Origin: Campylobacter concisus
GTDB lineage: Bacteria > Campylobacterota > Campylobacteria > Campylobacterales > Campylobacteraceae
DNA: 64,000 bases
NCBI GenBank assembly: GCA_002092835.1
Contig: LVWL01000019.1
Span: 62,001 to 126,000, forward strand
Direction of reading: 5' to 3'
Positions 56,233 to 64,000 of this stretch are shown in pieces; the first letter of the stretch is position 1; each line of letters begins with the position of its first letter. The notes below the pieces were generated by a model that saw nothing but the letters and a program-made list of their open reading frames with translations, did not search any database and was not told the DNA's origin. A program made the position numbers and the translations under genes.

Positions 56233-57084
56233 TTACGCCTCCAAGCCCATAAGCAGTCTAATAGCTAAATTTGCCTCGTGGTTTGCGCAGATCGCAACGC
56301 GCGGTGCCATGAGCCCTTGACCGACTTTTGCTTCGTTTGTGAGGTCGCCGCAAAGATAGACATTTTTGGCAAATTTTATGGTTTTTATGAGATTTGAGCT
56401 AAAGTATCCTGCCATGCCAGAGGCGCCGATGATCTTTTTATCTTTTAGACTAGCACCAGCTTCGTTTAGTATCATCGCCTTGCCAGCGACGTTGTCAAAG
56501 GCTTCGCATAAAATTTCACACTCGCCAAAGACGCTAGCCACATTTTTTTCATCTAAAAATATATCGTGAGTTTCTACCTCGACAAAGGGATTGACGTCAT
56601 TTATCAGCTCTTTAAGCGCCTGCGTCTTTTTTAAGCCGATGTGGCGGACGAAATACTGCTGGCGGTTTAAGTTGCTTGGCTCAACGACGTCAAAGTCGGC
56701 AAGCACTAGCTTTTTTACGCCAACTCTTGCAAGGCTTAGCGCGATATTTGAGCCAAGACCACCAAGTCCAGCCACGCCGATCACGGCTTTACTTAGGGCT
56801 AAATTTAGCTCAGGGCTGTTTCGTGAAGCGATCATCGCGCGTAAAATTTCACGCTCTGGCATCACGCCACGCCTTATAAATACAACATTTGAGCCATCTT
56901 TTAGCTCGCTATCTTCTTTTATAGCAAAGCCATCAACGATAAAAATGTCTGGCTCGGTCGCATTAAATTTCTCTAAAAATTTATAAATTTCACTCTCTTT
57001 ATCGCCAAGCGCAAGCTCTTTTAGCTCGCTAAGACTTTTTGCTGGCACATTAAATTTTGCGCCATTTAGTACTATCTCTATCAT
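56233..57084 (-). CDS. thiF: ThiS adenylyltransferase ThiF (family 2) with N-terminal ubiquitin-like domain
   Basis: 283 residues from ATG 57084 (GAGGAGAAA upstream); an in-frame start at 57105 would overlap thiS. Residues 1-75 form a ThiS-like beta-grasp domain (IEIVLNGAKFNVPAKSLSELKEL ... GSNVVFIRRG) without the terminal GG; the rest is the E1-like domain with GVAGLGGLGSN (about 101-111) and LADFDVVEPSNLNRQ. The CxxC zinc pairs of E. coli ThiF are not seen. It activates the ThiS C-terminus for sulfur loading. Confidence 0.92.
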   Translation of the reverse strand: MIEIVLNGAKFNVPAKSLSELKELALGDKESEIYKFLEKFNATEPDIFIVDGFAIKEDSELKDGSNVVFIRRGVMPEREILRAMIASRNSPELNLALSKAVIGVAGLGGLGSNIALSLARVGVKKLVLADFDVVEPSNLNRQQYFVRHIGLKKTQALKELINDVNPFVEVETHDIFLDEKNVASVFGECEILCEAFDNVAGKAMILNEAGASLKDKKIIGASGMAGYFSSNLIKTIKFAKNVYLCGDLTNEAKVGQGLMAPRVAICANHEANLAIRLLMGLEA

Positions 57085-57091
57085 TTTCTCC

Positions 57092-57295
57092 TCATCCGCC
57101 ACCAACTAAAGTGACGATCTCATAAACTTTGCCCTCGCTCATAAAGCTCTCATGCCAAAGCTTTTTTGGCAAAATTTCTCCATCTCGCTCAAGGGCTATA
57201 AATTTAAGCTCATAGCCATTTTGAGCTAAAAAATCATAAACGCTTATATCGTTTTCAAGCTCGAAAATTTTGCTATTTAGTATAAATTTGATCAT
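57092..57295 (-). CDS. thiS: sulfur carrier protein ThiS
   Basis: 67 residues with a beta-grasp pattern and the C-terminal VGGG, the glycine tail that becomes the thiocarboxylate. ATG 57295 shares a base with the stop of the aminotransferase gene before it, so the thi genes may be read through from aspB. No TPP riboswitch was recognised upstream. Confidence 0.94.
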   Translation of the reverse strand: MIKFILNSKIFELENDISVYDFLAQNGYELKFIALERDGEILPKKLWHESFMSEGKVYEIVTLVGGG

Positions 57296-58473
57296 TAAAT
57301 TTTGTAGCTTTTTACAAAATTTGCGATCCTCTCGATCGCTCTTTTTATGCTCTCGATGTCGGTTGCAAAAGAAATTCTAAAGTATCCCTCCATGCCAAAG
57401 CCCACGCCTGGCACGGTCGCTACGTTCGCCTCTTCAAGCATTTTTTTGCAAAATCTAAGTGAGTCGCTATCTACATCTTTGCATTTTACAAATAGATAAA
57501 ACGCGCCATCAGGCTTAACTACGCTTAGCCCAGGGATAGCGTTTATCATCTCAACTGCCACGTCGCGTCTTCTCTCATACTCTTTTCTCATGTTTTCGAT
57601 ATCGTCGTCAGTTTCGCCAAGAAGCGACGGGATAGCACCTATTTGCACGATCGAGCTAATGTTGCTTGTGCTTTGGCTTTGAAGCTTTTTGATGCCAGCA
57701 ATTAGCCAATCCATCGAGCTTGCGATATAGCCAAATCTCCAGCCAGGCATCGCGCCACACTTGCTTAGGCCGTTTATCGTGACCGTTCTTTTGAAAAGAT
57801 CCTCGCTCACTGAAGCCACTGCGTGAAATTCTTTGCCGTAGATCACTTTTTCATAAATTTCATCACTTGTAACGATGATATCAGTACCCTTTAAAACCTC
57901 GCCAAATGCCGCGATCTCCTCTTTTGTATACACCGCACCTGTTGGATTTGTCGGGTGATTTAGCGAAAAGACTTTTGTTTTTGGTGTGATTGCTTTTTTT
58001 AGCTGATCGGCTGTGATTTTAAAATTTGTACTCTCGTCCGCCTCGATAAATACAGGCACTCCACCACAAAATTTAACGATCTCAGGGTAACTCACCCAGT
58101 ATGGAGAGGGGATGATGACCTCGTCGCCTGGGTTGATAAGTGCTTGAAATACGTTAAAAAGTGAGTGTTTTGCGCCGATATTTGTGACAATTTGATTTGC
58201 TTTATAATCAAGTCCGTTATCTCTTTTTAGCTTTGCTCTAATGGCCTCTATAACCTCTGGCAGGCCCGGTACTGGCGTGTATTTACCACTTTTGCTGTCA
58301 TTATCGAGTGCATTTTTTACAGTTTCTCTTATCTTTTTTGGAGTCATGAAGTCAGGCTCACCAGCTGAAAGCGAGATTACATCGATACCAGCAGCCTTCA
58401 TCTCTTTGGCCTTTGTGCTGATCGCGATTGTGATCGACTCGCTTAATGTTTGCATTCTATTTGCTAGTTGCAT
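57295..58473 (-). CDS. aspB: aspartate aminotransferase (class I PLP)
   Basis: 392 residues. SLSAGEPDF at 35-43, the PLP-contact YTPVPGLPE, NHPTNPTGAVY, DEIYEKVIY, and the PLP lysine in NGLSKCGAMPGWRFGY at about 236-251. Inter-converts aspartate and oxaloacetate. It lies 12 bases after speA and runs into thiS. The C. jejuni enzyme is known as AspB. Confidence 0.94.
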   Translation of the reverse strand: MQLANRMQTLSESITIAISTKAKEMKAAGIDVISLSAGEPDFMTPKKIRETVKNALDNDSKSGKYTPVPGLPEVIEAIRAKLKRDNGLDYKANQIVTNIGAKHSLFNVFQALINPGDEVIIPSPYWVSYPEIVKFCGGVPVFIEADESTNFKITADQLKKAITPKTKVFSLNHPTNPTGAVYTKEEIAAFGEVLKGTDIIVTSDEIYEKVIYGKEFHAVASVSEDLFKRTVTINGLSKCGAMPGWRFGYIASSMDWLIAGIKKLQSQSTSNISSIVQIGAIPSLLGETDDDIENMRKEYERRRDVAVEMINAIPGLSVVKPDGAFYLFVKCKDVDSDSLRFCKKMLEEANVATVPGVGFGMEGYFRISFATDIESIKRAIERIANFVKSYKI

Positions 58474-58485
58474 TTTTCGTCCTTT

Positions 58486-60324
58486 TTAGTTAATCGTTTT
58501 TAAGTAGCTATTATCATTTAAAAATAGATAAAGTTCGCCCAAAATTTGCTTCTTTTGTGTTTCGTTTATCAGAGTTGATTTCTCTAAGCGCTCGTTTAGA
58601 GTGTCTTGGATCTCGTAAATATCGTAGTCCATGTCTTCCATGATATCAAGGATTGATTGACTTTCTAGTAAATTTACGATCTTGTATCCGTCATTTGAAA
58701 GCTCTATTGTAGCTTCCGTTGGGTGAGTAAAGAGGTTGTGCTTCATTCCGATCACCTCTTGATATGCGCCAACTAGGAAAAATCCTAAAAAATAATCCTC
58801 CTTCTCCACGTCCACGTCGTGTAAAAGTAGAGGGTTTTTCTCATCGTCATAGCTGATCTCGCCGTCGCTATCGCAGGTGATATCCCAGATAGAAGCTGGC
58901 AAAGTAGGTCGCTCATCGAGTCTGTCAAGCGGCATGATAGGGAAATTTTGCTTTAGTCCCCAAAAGTCTGGTAAGCTTTGAAAGATCGAGAAATTTAGTA
59001 AGTAGCGCTCTTGCACCTCTTTTTGGATTTTGGCTAGGTCGCCACTTGAGTTGCTTTTGTTGCCAAGCATTATGACGGCTTTTTTACTGATGAGCTTTAA
59101 AAGCACCTCGGCGTTTGATCTATCTTGCAGATCAACATACCCAAGGTCAAAAAGTGTTAGCACGCTCTCTGTGTGGTGAATAGCGTCGTGCAGGTACTCT
59201 AGGGCATTTGAAGGCTTTATCGACTTGTAAAGATCGACTAGCTCGGTTATCAAATTTGGATTATTTTTCTTTAAATTTAGCTTCTCTTCGGTGTACTCCT
59301 GAGAAAATAGCTCAAGCACAGGGGCAACCAAAAGCGCATGCGAAGCGGCTATGAAACGACCAGACTCGATAAATATATCAGGTTGGGGCTCGTTTTTTTG
59401 CTCGCTTATGGTTTTAAGCATGTAAACAACGTCGTTTGCATATTCGTTTAGGGTATAGTTTCTGCTGCTCTCTTCTTTAAACTGCGAGTACTCAATAGCT
59501 AGGCCGCCACCTAAATTTATCGCTTTTAAATTTGTTGCACCCATTTTTCTAAGCTCAGCGTAGATGTTGCCAGCCTCGATGAGTGCCTTTTTAAGAGGAT
59601 GGATCTCACTTATTTGAGAGCCTATATGAAAGTGTATCATCGTGAAATTTTCAAGTAAATTTGCTTTTTTTAGCATCTTTACAGCTTCTATGAGTTCGGT
59701 TGATGTTAGGCCAAATTTCGAGTGGATGCCGCCACTTTTTGCCCAAAGGCCTGATCCTGTCGAGTGTAGCCTTATACGAAGTCCGATCTTTGGTTTTGGT
59801 TTAAACCTTTGTTTTGAAGTGGCGATGATCTCTTCAAGCTCGTTTAAGCCCTCGATCGTTAGCGTGATGTTGTGACCCATTTCAGCAGCGATAAAGCCTA
59901 TGTTAATAAGCTCTTTATCTTTAAATCCGTTTACTGTTATCGGTGCTTTTTCGTTGTTGTACGCCATCGTTAGAAGCAGCTCAGCCTTGCTACCAGCCTC
60001 TAGGCCGTAGTTGTAGGGCTTGCCAAGGCGAACTAGGTTTTTTACAAAGCCTGGGTATTGATTGACCTTAAGCGGGAAAACAGCGTTAAAGCTGCCTTTG
60101 TAGGCAAATTCTTTCTTTGCCTTTGCAAAGCTCGCGTGGATCTGTTCTATCTGTTTTTGGATAAGATGTGGGAAGCGAAGCAGCAGCGGACCTCTATATC
60201 CGTCGTCCCTGATGTCACGCACGATATCGATGATCGCTGGCTTACTGGCTGCGTTTATACAGACTTTGCCATTTTCTATCACAAAATTTGAATTACCCCA
60301 AATGCTAAGTCCAAAGTCGTTCAT
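58486..60324 (-). CDS. speA: biosynthetic arginine decarboxylase
   Basis: 612 residues of the alanine-racemase-fold decarboxylases. The PLP lysine is in AVFPLKVNQ (about 84-92); SGLWAKSGGIHSKFGL, FHIGSQI (about 230) and NLGGGLAIEYSQF are active-site segments. Makes agmatine for polyamine synthesis. The ATG overlaps the hisS stop (ATGA), behind GGAG. Confidence 0.97.
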   Translation of the reverse strand: MNDFGLSIWGNSNFVIENGKVCINAASKPAIIDIVRDIRDDGYRGPLLLRFPHLIQKQIEQIHASFAKAKKEFAYKGSFNAVFPLKVNQYPGFVKNLVRLGKPYNYGLEAGSKAELLLTMAYNNEKAPITVNGFKDKELINIGFIAAEMGHNITLTIEGLNELEEIIATSKQRFKPKPKIGLRIRLHSTGSGLWAKSGGIHSKFGLTSTELIEAVKMLKKANLLENFTMIHFHIGSQISEIHPLKKALIEAGNIYAELRKMGATNLKAINLGGGLAIEYSQFKEESSRNYTLNEYANDVVYMLKTISEQKNEPQPDIFIESGRFIAASHALLVAPVLELFSQEYTEEKLNLKKNNPNLITELVDLYKSIKPSNALEYLHDAIHHTESVLTLFDLGYVDLQDRSNAEVLLKLISKKAVIMLGNKSNSSGDLAKIQKEVQERYLLNFSIFQSLPDFWGLKQNFPIMPLDRLDERPTLPASIWDITCDSDGEISYDDEKNPLLLHDVDVEKEDYFLGFFLVGAYQEVIGMKHNLFTHPTEATIELSNDGYKIVNLLESQSILDIMEDMDYDIYEIQDTLNERLEKSTLINETQKKQILGELYLFLNDNSYLKTIN

Positions 60325-61547
60325 CCCAGCTCCTTTTCAAGCTCATCTAAATTTACTGTTTTTTCGTTTTTTGTTTCTAAATTTTTATACCAAATTTTAT
60401 TCTCTTTCATCTCGTTTTCGCCCACACAAAGGAAAATTTTCGCCTTTTTTGAGTCGGCATTTTGCAGATGTTTTTGAAGTTTTTTGGCTTCATATGAAAT
60501 TTCAACCTGATATTTTTTGCGAAGCTTCGAACCAAGGGCATAGACAAAGTCTAAATTTGGCGCATCAAGCGAGCAAAGATAAACTCCAGCTCGCTCATCC
60601 TCAGCTTCTCCTAAAATTTCCATTATCCTCTCAACACCCATCGCAAAGCCAACGCCATAACTTGCCCTGCCGCCAAGATACTCAACGAGTCTATCGTATC
60701 TGCCACCACCTGCGACCGCGCTTTGAGAGCCGATCTCGTTGCTGATAAACTCAAACGCCGTCTTGCAGTAGTAATCTAGCCCACGAACGAGTTTGGTATC
60801 TATCTCAAATTTAACGCCATTTGCCGTTAAAATTTCTTGCAGTTTTGAAAAATCAGCCTGTGCCTCATCGCTTAGACTATCAGTGATGACTGGAGCGTTT
60901 TTATAAATTTCTTGGCAGCTTTCTACCTTGCAGTCAAGCACGCGGATAGGGTTTAAGAGCTTACGTCTTTTGCAGTCTTCGCAAATTTTATTGTCGTTTT
61001 CATCTAAAAATTTGACGAGCTTTTCTTTGTAAGACTTCATCGAGCTCTCGTCGCCAAGGGAGTTTATCTTTAGGGTTGTTTTTATATTTAGCCTGTAAAA
61101 AATTTCGCTCACCATCAAAATAATGCTCGCATCCTCGTAAACACTGCCTTCGCCAAAGCACTCGCAGCCAAACTGGTGAAACTCTCTTAAGCGACCTTTT
61201 TGTGGGCGTTCGTAGCGAAACATCGAGCCATGATAAAAGCAGCGTTTCGTCACATTTGCCCTGTCAAGTTTTGCCTCGATAAAGGCTCTAACCACGCCAG
61301 CTGTGCCTTCAGGACGCAAGCAAACGTCGTTGCCGCCTTTGTCTTCAAACTGATACATCTCTTTGCCCACGATGTCACTGCTCTCGCCGACACTTCTTTT
61401 AAAAAGCGCCGTCTCTTCGAGGTGCGGGGTCAAAATTTGCTCATATCCGTAGTTTTTTGCGACTTCCTCGCAGGTTTTGATTATCCGTGCGTAAAGTTTT
61501 GCACGAGCTGGAAGCATATCTTTCATGCCACGAAGTGCCGTTATCAT
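60321..61547 (-). CDS. hisS: histidyl-tRNA synthetase
   Basis: 408 residues, class II. ALRGMKDMLPA at 4-14; motif 2 region RCFYHGSMFRYERPQKGRLREFHQFG; histidine motifs LVRGLDYYCKTAFE and AGGGRYDRLV; C-terminal anticodon-binding domain from about 320. Between tmk and speA, the same neighbourhood as in C. jejuni as I recall. Confidence 0.98.
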   Translation of the reverse strand: MITALRGMKDMLPARAKLYARIIKTCEEVAKNYGYEQILTPHLEETALFKRSVGESSDIVGKEMYQFEDKGGNDVCLRPEGTAGVVRAFIEAKLDRANVTKRCFYHGSMFRYERPQKGRLREFHQFGCECFGEGSVYEDASIILMVSEIFYRLNIKTTLKINSLGDESSMKSYKEKLVKFLDENDNKICEDCKRRKLLNPIRVLDCKVESCQEIYKNAPVITDSLSDEAQADFSKLQEILTANGVKFEIDTKLVRGLDYYCKTAFEFISNEIGSQSAVAGGGRYDRLVEYLGGRASYGVGFAMGVERIMEILGEAEDERAGVYLCSLDAPNLDFVYALGSKLRKKYQVEISYEAKKLQKHLQNADSKKAKIFLCVGENEMKENKIWYKNLETKNEKTVNLDELEKELG

Positions 61548-61577
61548 CGCATTATCCTTTTTTTATTTTTTGTGATT

Positions 61578-62165
61578 TTACTTAAAATTTATAAAATTTT
61601 CTATCTCTTTTGAAATTAGCTCTATGCTTTTAGATGCGTCTATAAAAAGCGTTTCAAAGCCATTTTTAATAAGAATTTGTTTCATCAGGCTTTGCACTTT
61701 TAAAAGATACTCTAGTCCGCGAGCCTCGATCTTATCGCTTGTACCTCTATTCTTTAGGCGCGAGCTTATTAGCTCAGCACTTGCTTCAAAAAAGATGATC
61801 TTGTCTGCAAATTTATCATTTAGTGCAAATTTATTAAGCTCTAAAAGAACGTTTTCATCTAAGTTTTCATCATTTGCCAAAGCGTAGGCGATGCCAGAGA
61901 TAAAGCCTCTGTCGCTTAAAATGAGCCTATTTAAATTTGGAGCGACTAGCTTTTCAAAATGCTCAGCCCTGTCAGCTAAAAAAAGTAAAATTTCAGCCCT
62001 TTTGCCTATTTTTATGCTTGAGCTTAGTAAAATTTCTCGTAAATTTTCACCAAGCTGCGTGCCGCCTGGCTCTTTTGTGACGATGGCATCACTAAATTTA
62101 GAAGCTAAAATTTCTATCTGCGTGCTCTTGCCAACGCCGTCAATGCCTTCAAACAAAACATACAT
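61578..62165 (-). CDS. tmk: thymidylate kinase
   Basis: 195 residues. P-loop FEGIDGVGKSTQ at 5-16, VTKEPGGTQLGE, LFLADRAEHFE and SDRGFISGIAYA are standard dTMP kinase motifs. Starts one base after coaD ends. Confidence 0.97.
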   Translation of the reverse strand: MYVLFEGIDGVGKSTQIEILASKFSDAIVTKEPGGTQLGENLREILLSSSIKIGKRAEILLFLADRAEHFEKLVAPNLNRLILSDRGFISGIAYALANDENLDENVLLELNKFALNDKFADKIIFFEASAELISSRLKNRGTSDKIEARGLEYLLKVQSLMKQILIKNGFETLFIDASKSIELISKEIENFINFK

Positions 62166-62166
62166 T

Positions 62167-62646
62167 TTAGGCCTTTAAATTTTTTAGAATTTTTGCTGGC
62201 ACTAGGTTGCTCACATCGCCGTCGTGTCGCAAGACTGAGCGGACGATCGAGCTTGAGATAAAGGCGTTATTTAAGCTTGGCATAAGATAAACCGTCTCAA
62301 ATTCGTCCCAGAGTGCAGCGTTTGCGTAGCCGATTTGTAGCTCATACTCAAAGTCACTAACCGCACGAAGCCCCCTGATGACGGTGTTTATGCCGTGCGA
62401 TTTAGCAAAATCAACAAGCAAGTTATCAAAGCCAAGAACGTTTACATTTTTTAGCTCGCAAACTGCCTCTTTTGCCATCTCTATGCGCTTTTCATGTGCG
62501 AACATTGGCTGTTTGCTGTCACTTTTTGCAACTGCGACGATTACCTTGTCAAAAATTTTTGTAGCTCTTATGATGACGTCTAAATGGCCGTTTGTTATGG
62601 GGTCAAATGTTCCTGGATAGATGCAAGATTTTTTCAAATTTGCCAC
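62167..62646 (-). CDS. coaD: phosphopantetheine adenylyltransferase
   Basis: 159 residues. YPGTFDPITNGHLDVI (12-26 region, with T/HxGH) and FISSSIVRSVLRHDGDVS are the nucleotidyltransferase motifs. Fourth step of CoA synthesis. Overlaps ubiX by 13 bases. Confidence 0.97.
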   Translation of the reverse strand: MANLKKSCIYPGTFDPITNGHLDVIIRATKIFDKVIVAVAKSDSKQPMFAHEKRIEMAKEAVCELKNVNVLGFDNLLVDFAKSHGINTVIRGLRAVSDFEYELQIGYANAALWDEFETVYLMPSLNNAFISSSIVRSVLRHDGDVSNLVPAKILKNLKA

Positions 62647-63185
62647 CTTTTGTAAAGATTATTTTCGATTTTTAAGGCATCAAGCCACTTGCCGATGATA
62701 AAATTTTCCATATCATCAAGGCTTTTTATGTCTGCGTAGTAGCCCAAAACTGGCGGTGCGATGATAGCTCCAAGAGATGAGAGAAGCTGCATCTGAGAAA
62801 GTGTGATAGTGGAAAACGGCATCTCTCTAACGCCCAAAACCAGCCTTTGTCTCTCTTTTAGTGCGACACTTGCGGCTCTTGTGATGAGAGTGTCGCTTAT
62901 GCCGTTTGCAATTTTTGCTAGCGTGTTGGTAGAGCAGGGCGCTATAATCATCGCTGATGTGTCAAATGAGCCTGAAGCAGGACCAGCGCTAAGGTCTTGA
63001 TCATCATAAATTTTTACGCCAAGATCATCTAAATTTGGCTTTAAATTCTCCTCAGCTTCCAAAACCTTCATGGCATTTTTACTAACTATGACATGCGCCT
63101 CGCAACTATCTTTGGCAGCCTTGACAAGCTTTAAAAAGAGTCCAGCCCCGCTTGCTCCAGTGGCTGCAAATACTATCTTTTTCAT
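62634..63185 (-). CDS. ubiX: flavin prenyltransferase UbiX
   Basis: 183 residues. FAATGASGAGLFLKL at 6-20 binds FMN; IIAPCSTNTLAKIANGISD and LVLGVREMPFSTITLSQMQLLSSLGAIIAPP follow. Makes prenylated FMN for UbiD-type decarboxylases. Overlaps flgA by 4 bases. Confidence 0.96.
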   Translation of the reverse strand: MKKIVFAATGASGAGLFLKLVKAAKDSCEAHVIVSKNAMKVLEAEENLKPNLDDLGVKIYDDQDLSAGPASGSFDTSAMIIAPCSTNTLAKIANGISDTLITRAASVALKERQRLVLGVREMPFSTITLSQMQLLSSLGAIIAPPVLGYYADIKSLDDMENFIIGKWLDALKIENNLYKRWQI

Positions 63186-64000
63186 CTTATCACTGCCTCA
63201 TCTTTGCCTGAAACTGTAGCCTGTAAAATTTTATTATCTTTTGTTCTTATTTTTATCATATCGCCTAAATTTCCATCCTCAAGCGCCTTTACCTCGGCGA
63301 TTATCTTGACACCACCCTCGCTCAAAACTGCATTTAGCATTTGACCTTTTTTTACTAAATTTATGGCATTAAACTGACGCTTGGTTAAAATTTCACCGCT
63401 TTTTATCTGCACTTTTGTTATAAGAGCTAAGCTATTTGAGCTAGAAAGTGTATCTTTTGGCCATTTGCCAAACTCGATCATCGTTGGCTGATAGTCAAGC
63501 AGGCTTAAAATGTGGTTTGTATTCATTGAATTTATTGCTATGAAGGCTGGCATCTTAGCGTTAAAGCTAAATTTAAAATAGATACTTTTTAGACTCAGAT
63601 CAATATCCTCAAATGAAGCTCTAAATGTACCTTTTTGACTATTTTGATCACCTAAAAAGATGTTTTTTAGGATAAGTTCTTTGAAATTTGCTGGAAGTTT
63701 ATTTTGTGGGCTAATGCTAAGATCACTTATGCTGATACCGGGATATTCATCACTAATTGATCTTAAAAATCGCATTTGAATCTCATCCATAATAGAGCAG
63801 TTTTTCACAAAAACAACGCTTCCACCGCTTTTGTCATTATATGTTTTAAAATTTGCTGTTAGAATTTCATAGAGTTTTTTGCTATCTATCTTGCTGCTCT
63901 TTTGCTCTCTAGGTTTAAAATTTCATTGTCTTCGCCTTCAAAGCCAAAAGTGCTAAGTAAAATTTGATCATTTAGAACGCAATACATTGGATAAATGCTG
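63182..64000 (-). CDS. flgA: flagellar P-ring chaperone FlgA, 5' end outside window, single-base frameshift
   Basis: Periplasmic chaperone for FlgI. The C-terminal SAF/FlgA domain is clear (LALITKVQIKSGEILTKRQFNAINLVKKGQMLNAVLSEGGVKI... ending GKDEAVIR). The frame starting at GTG 63808 is not the true start: coding sequence continues upstream (IDSKKLYEILTANFKTYNDKSGGSVVF) to about 63919, and then in another frame (YPMYCVLNDQILLSTFGFEGEDNEIL) to the window edge. One missing base around 63914-63920, for example in the TTT run, joins the two. The signal peptide lies beyond the window. Confidence 0.88.

Noticed and set aside
56591-56986. 131-codon open frame opposite thiF
   Set aside because: It is the antisense shadow of a well-supported gene and has no ribosome binding site or recognisable domain; the same holds for long antisense frames at 7257-7703, 20917-21309, 31665-32096 and 42754-43155.
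57295-58500. TPP riboswitch before the thi genes
   Set aside because: thiS follows aspB with a one-base overlap, leaving no leader, and no THI-box-like sequence was recognised before aspB.
698-63920. Phase variation as the cause of the broken frames
   Set aside because: Campylobacter phase variation uses long poly-G/C tracts; the runs here are 2-8 bases, of all four base types, and lie in housekeeping genes.
1-64000. tRNA or rRNA genes, CRISPR repeats, insertion sequences, prophage
   Set aside because: No T-loop-like motifs in gaps, no regularly spaced repeats, and no transposase, integrase or phage protein among the frames.

Overview
The window is bacterial, AT-rich and densely coded, and looks like a chromosome segment of Campylobacter, most likely C. 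concisus or a close relative. The evidence is protein-level similarity to Campylobacter/Helicobacter families (HP0268-like protein, LpxJ/DUF374, CheZ_HP-type phosphatase, FlgZ/HP0958 family, degenerate FtsH paralogue, CcoI-CcoS, non-adenylylatable GlnA) and gene neighbourhoods that I recall from C. jejuni and H. pylori. The species assignment is inference. I saw no tRNA, rRNA, CRISPR array, insertion sequence, prophage or long poly-G phase-variation tract.

Layout. 0-9.6 kb: a truncated unknown CDS, DUF488 protein, prs, the leftward tilS-rimO-panC run, prfB, and a redox/lipoprotein cassette (unknown 106-aa protein, RclA-like flavoenzyme, two disulfide-rich Sel1/Hcp lipoproteins; a third Sel1 lipoprotein is divergent). 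9.7-10.3 kb: a decayed 2-hydroxyacyl-CoA dehydratase/activase remnant. 10.3-15.2 kb: a leftward run HP0268-like, miaB, lpxJ, TPR-like protein, then PilM/N/O-like trio. 15.3-19.5 kb: nusA, GNAT enzyme, small beta-barrel protein, small HTH protein, rho. 19.7-24 kb: ccoI-ccoS (cbb3 oxidase assembly) convergent with dnaX. 24-27 kb: LysE exporter, glnA, PHP phosphatase. 27-40 kb: a long rightward block cheZ-trhP-purE-...-glyQ-nif3-flgZ-waaA-rlu and ffh-rpsP-khpA-rimM-trmD-rplS. 40-42 kb: an orphan clpB 3' end, then corA-like and tgt leftward. 42-53 kb: Mla/Iam lipid-transport operon, then COG3400-aroB-mscS-mtaB-ftsH-like-mogA. 53.2-53.7 kb: AT-rich intergenic with a promoter-like site and long hairpins. 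53.7-64 kb: leftward flgA-ubiX-coaD-tmk-hisS-speA-aspB-thiS-F-G-H-tenI/thiE.

The strongest global signal is technical or evolutionary: nine conserved genes (prs, rho, ccoI, trhP, tgt, mlaF, the COG3400 gene, the ftsH-like gene, flgA) are each broken by one or two single-base deletions. There are eleven in all and nearly every one lies in a short homopolymer. Several hit genes expected to be essential, so sequencing/assembly indels are far more likely than real decay; I annotate these genes at full length with the shift site marked. Real decay is also present: the dehydratase remnant near 10 kb and the clpB tail near 40.3 kb.

The most interesting biology I see is the membrane AAA protein at 51-52.6 kb, which keeps the FtsH ATPase signature but has lost the HExxH protease motif, and the CheZ-type phosphatase carrying peptide motifs resembling CheY-binding segments at both ends. 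I did not find an unmistakably new multi-gene system; the RclA-like/Hcp lipoprotein cassette with its unrecognised 106-aa first gene is the best candidate for an under-described unit.
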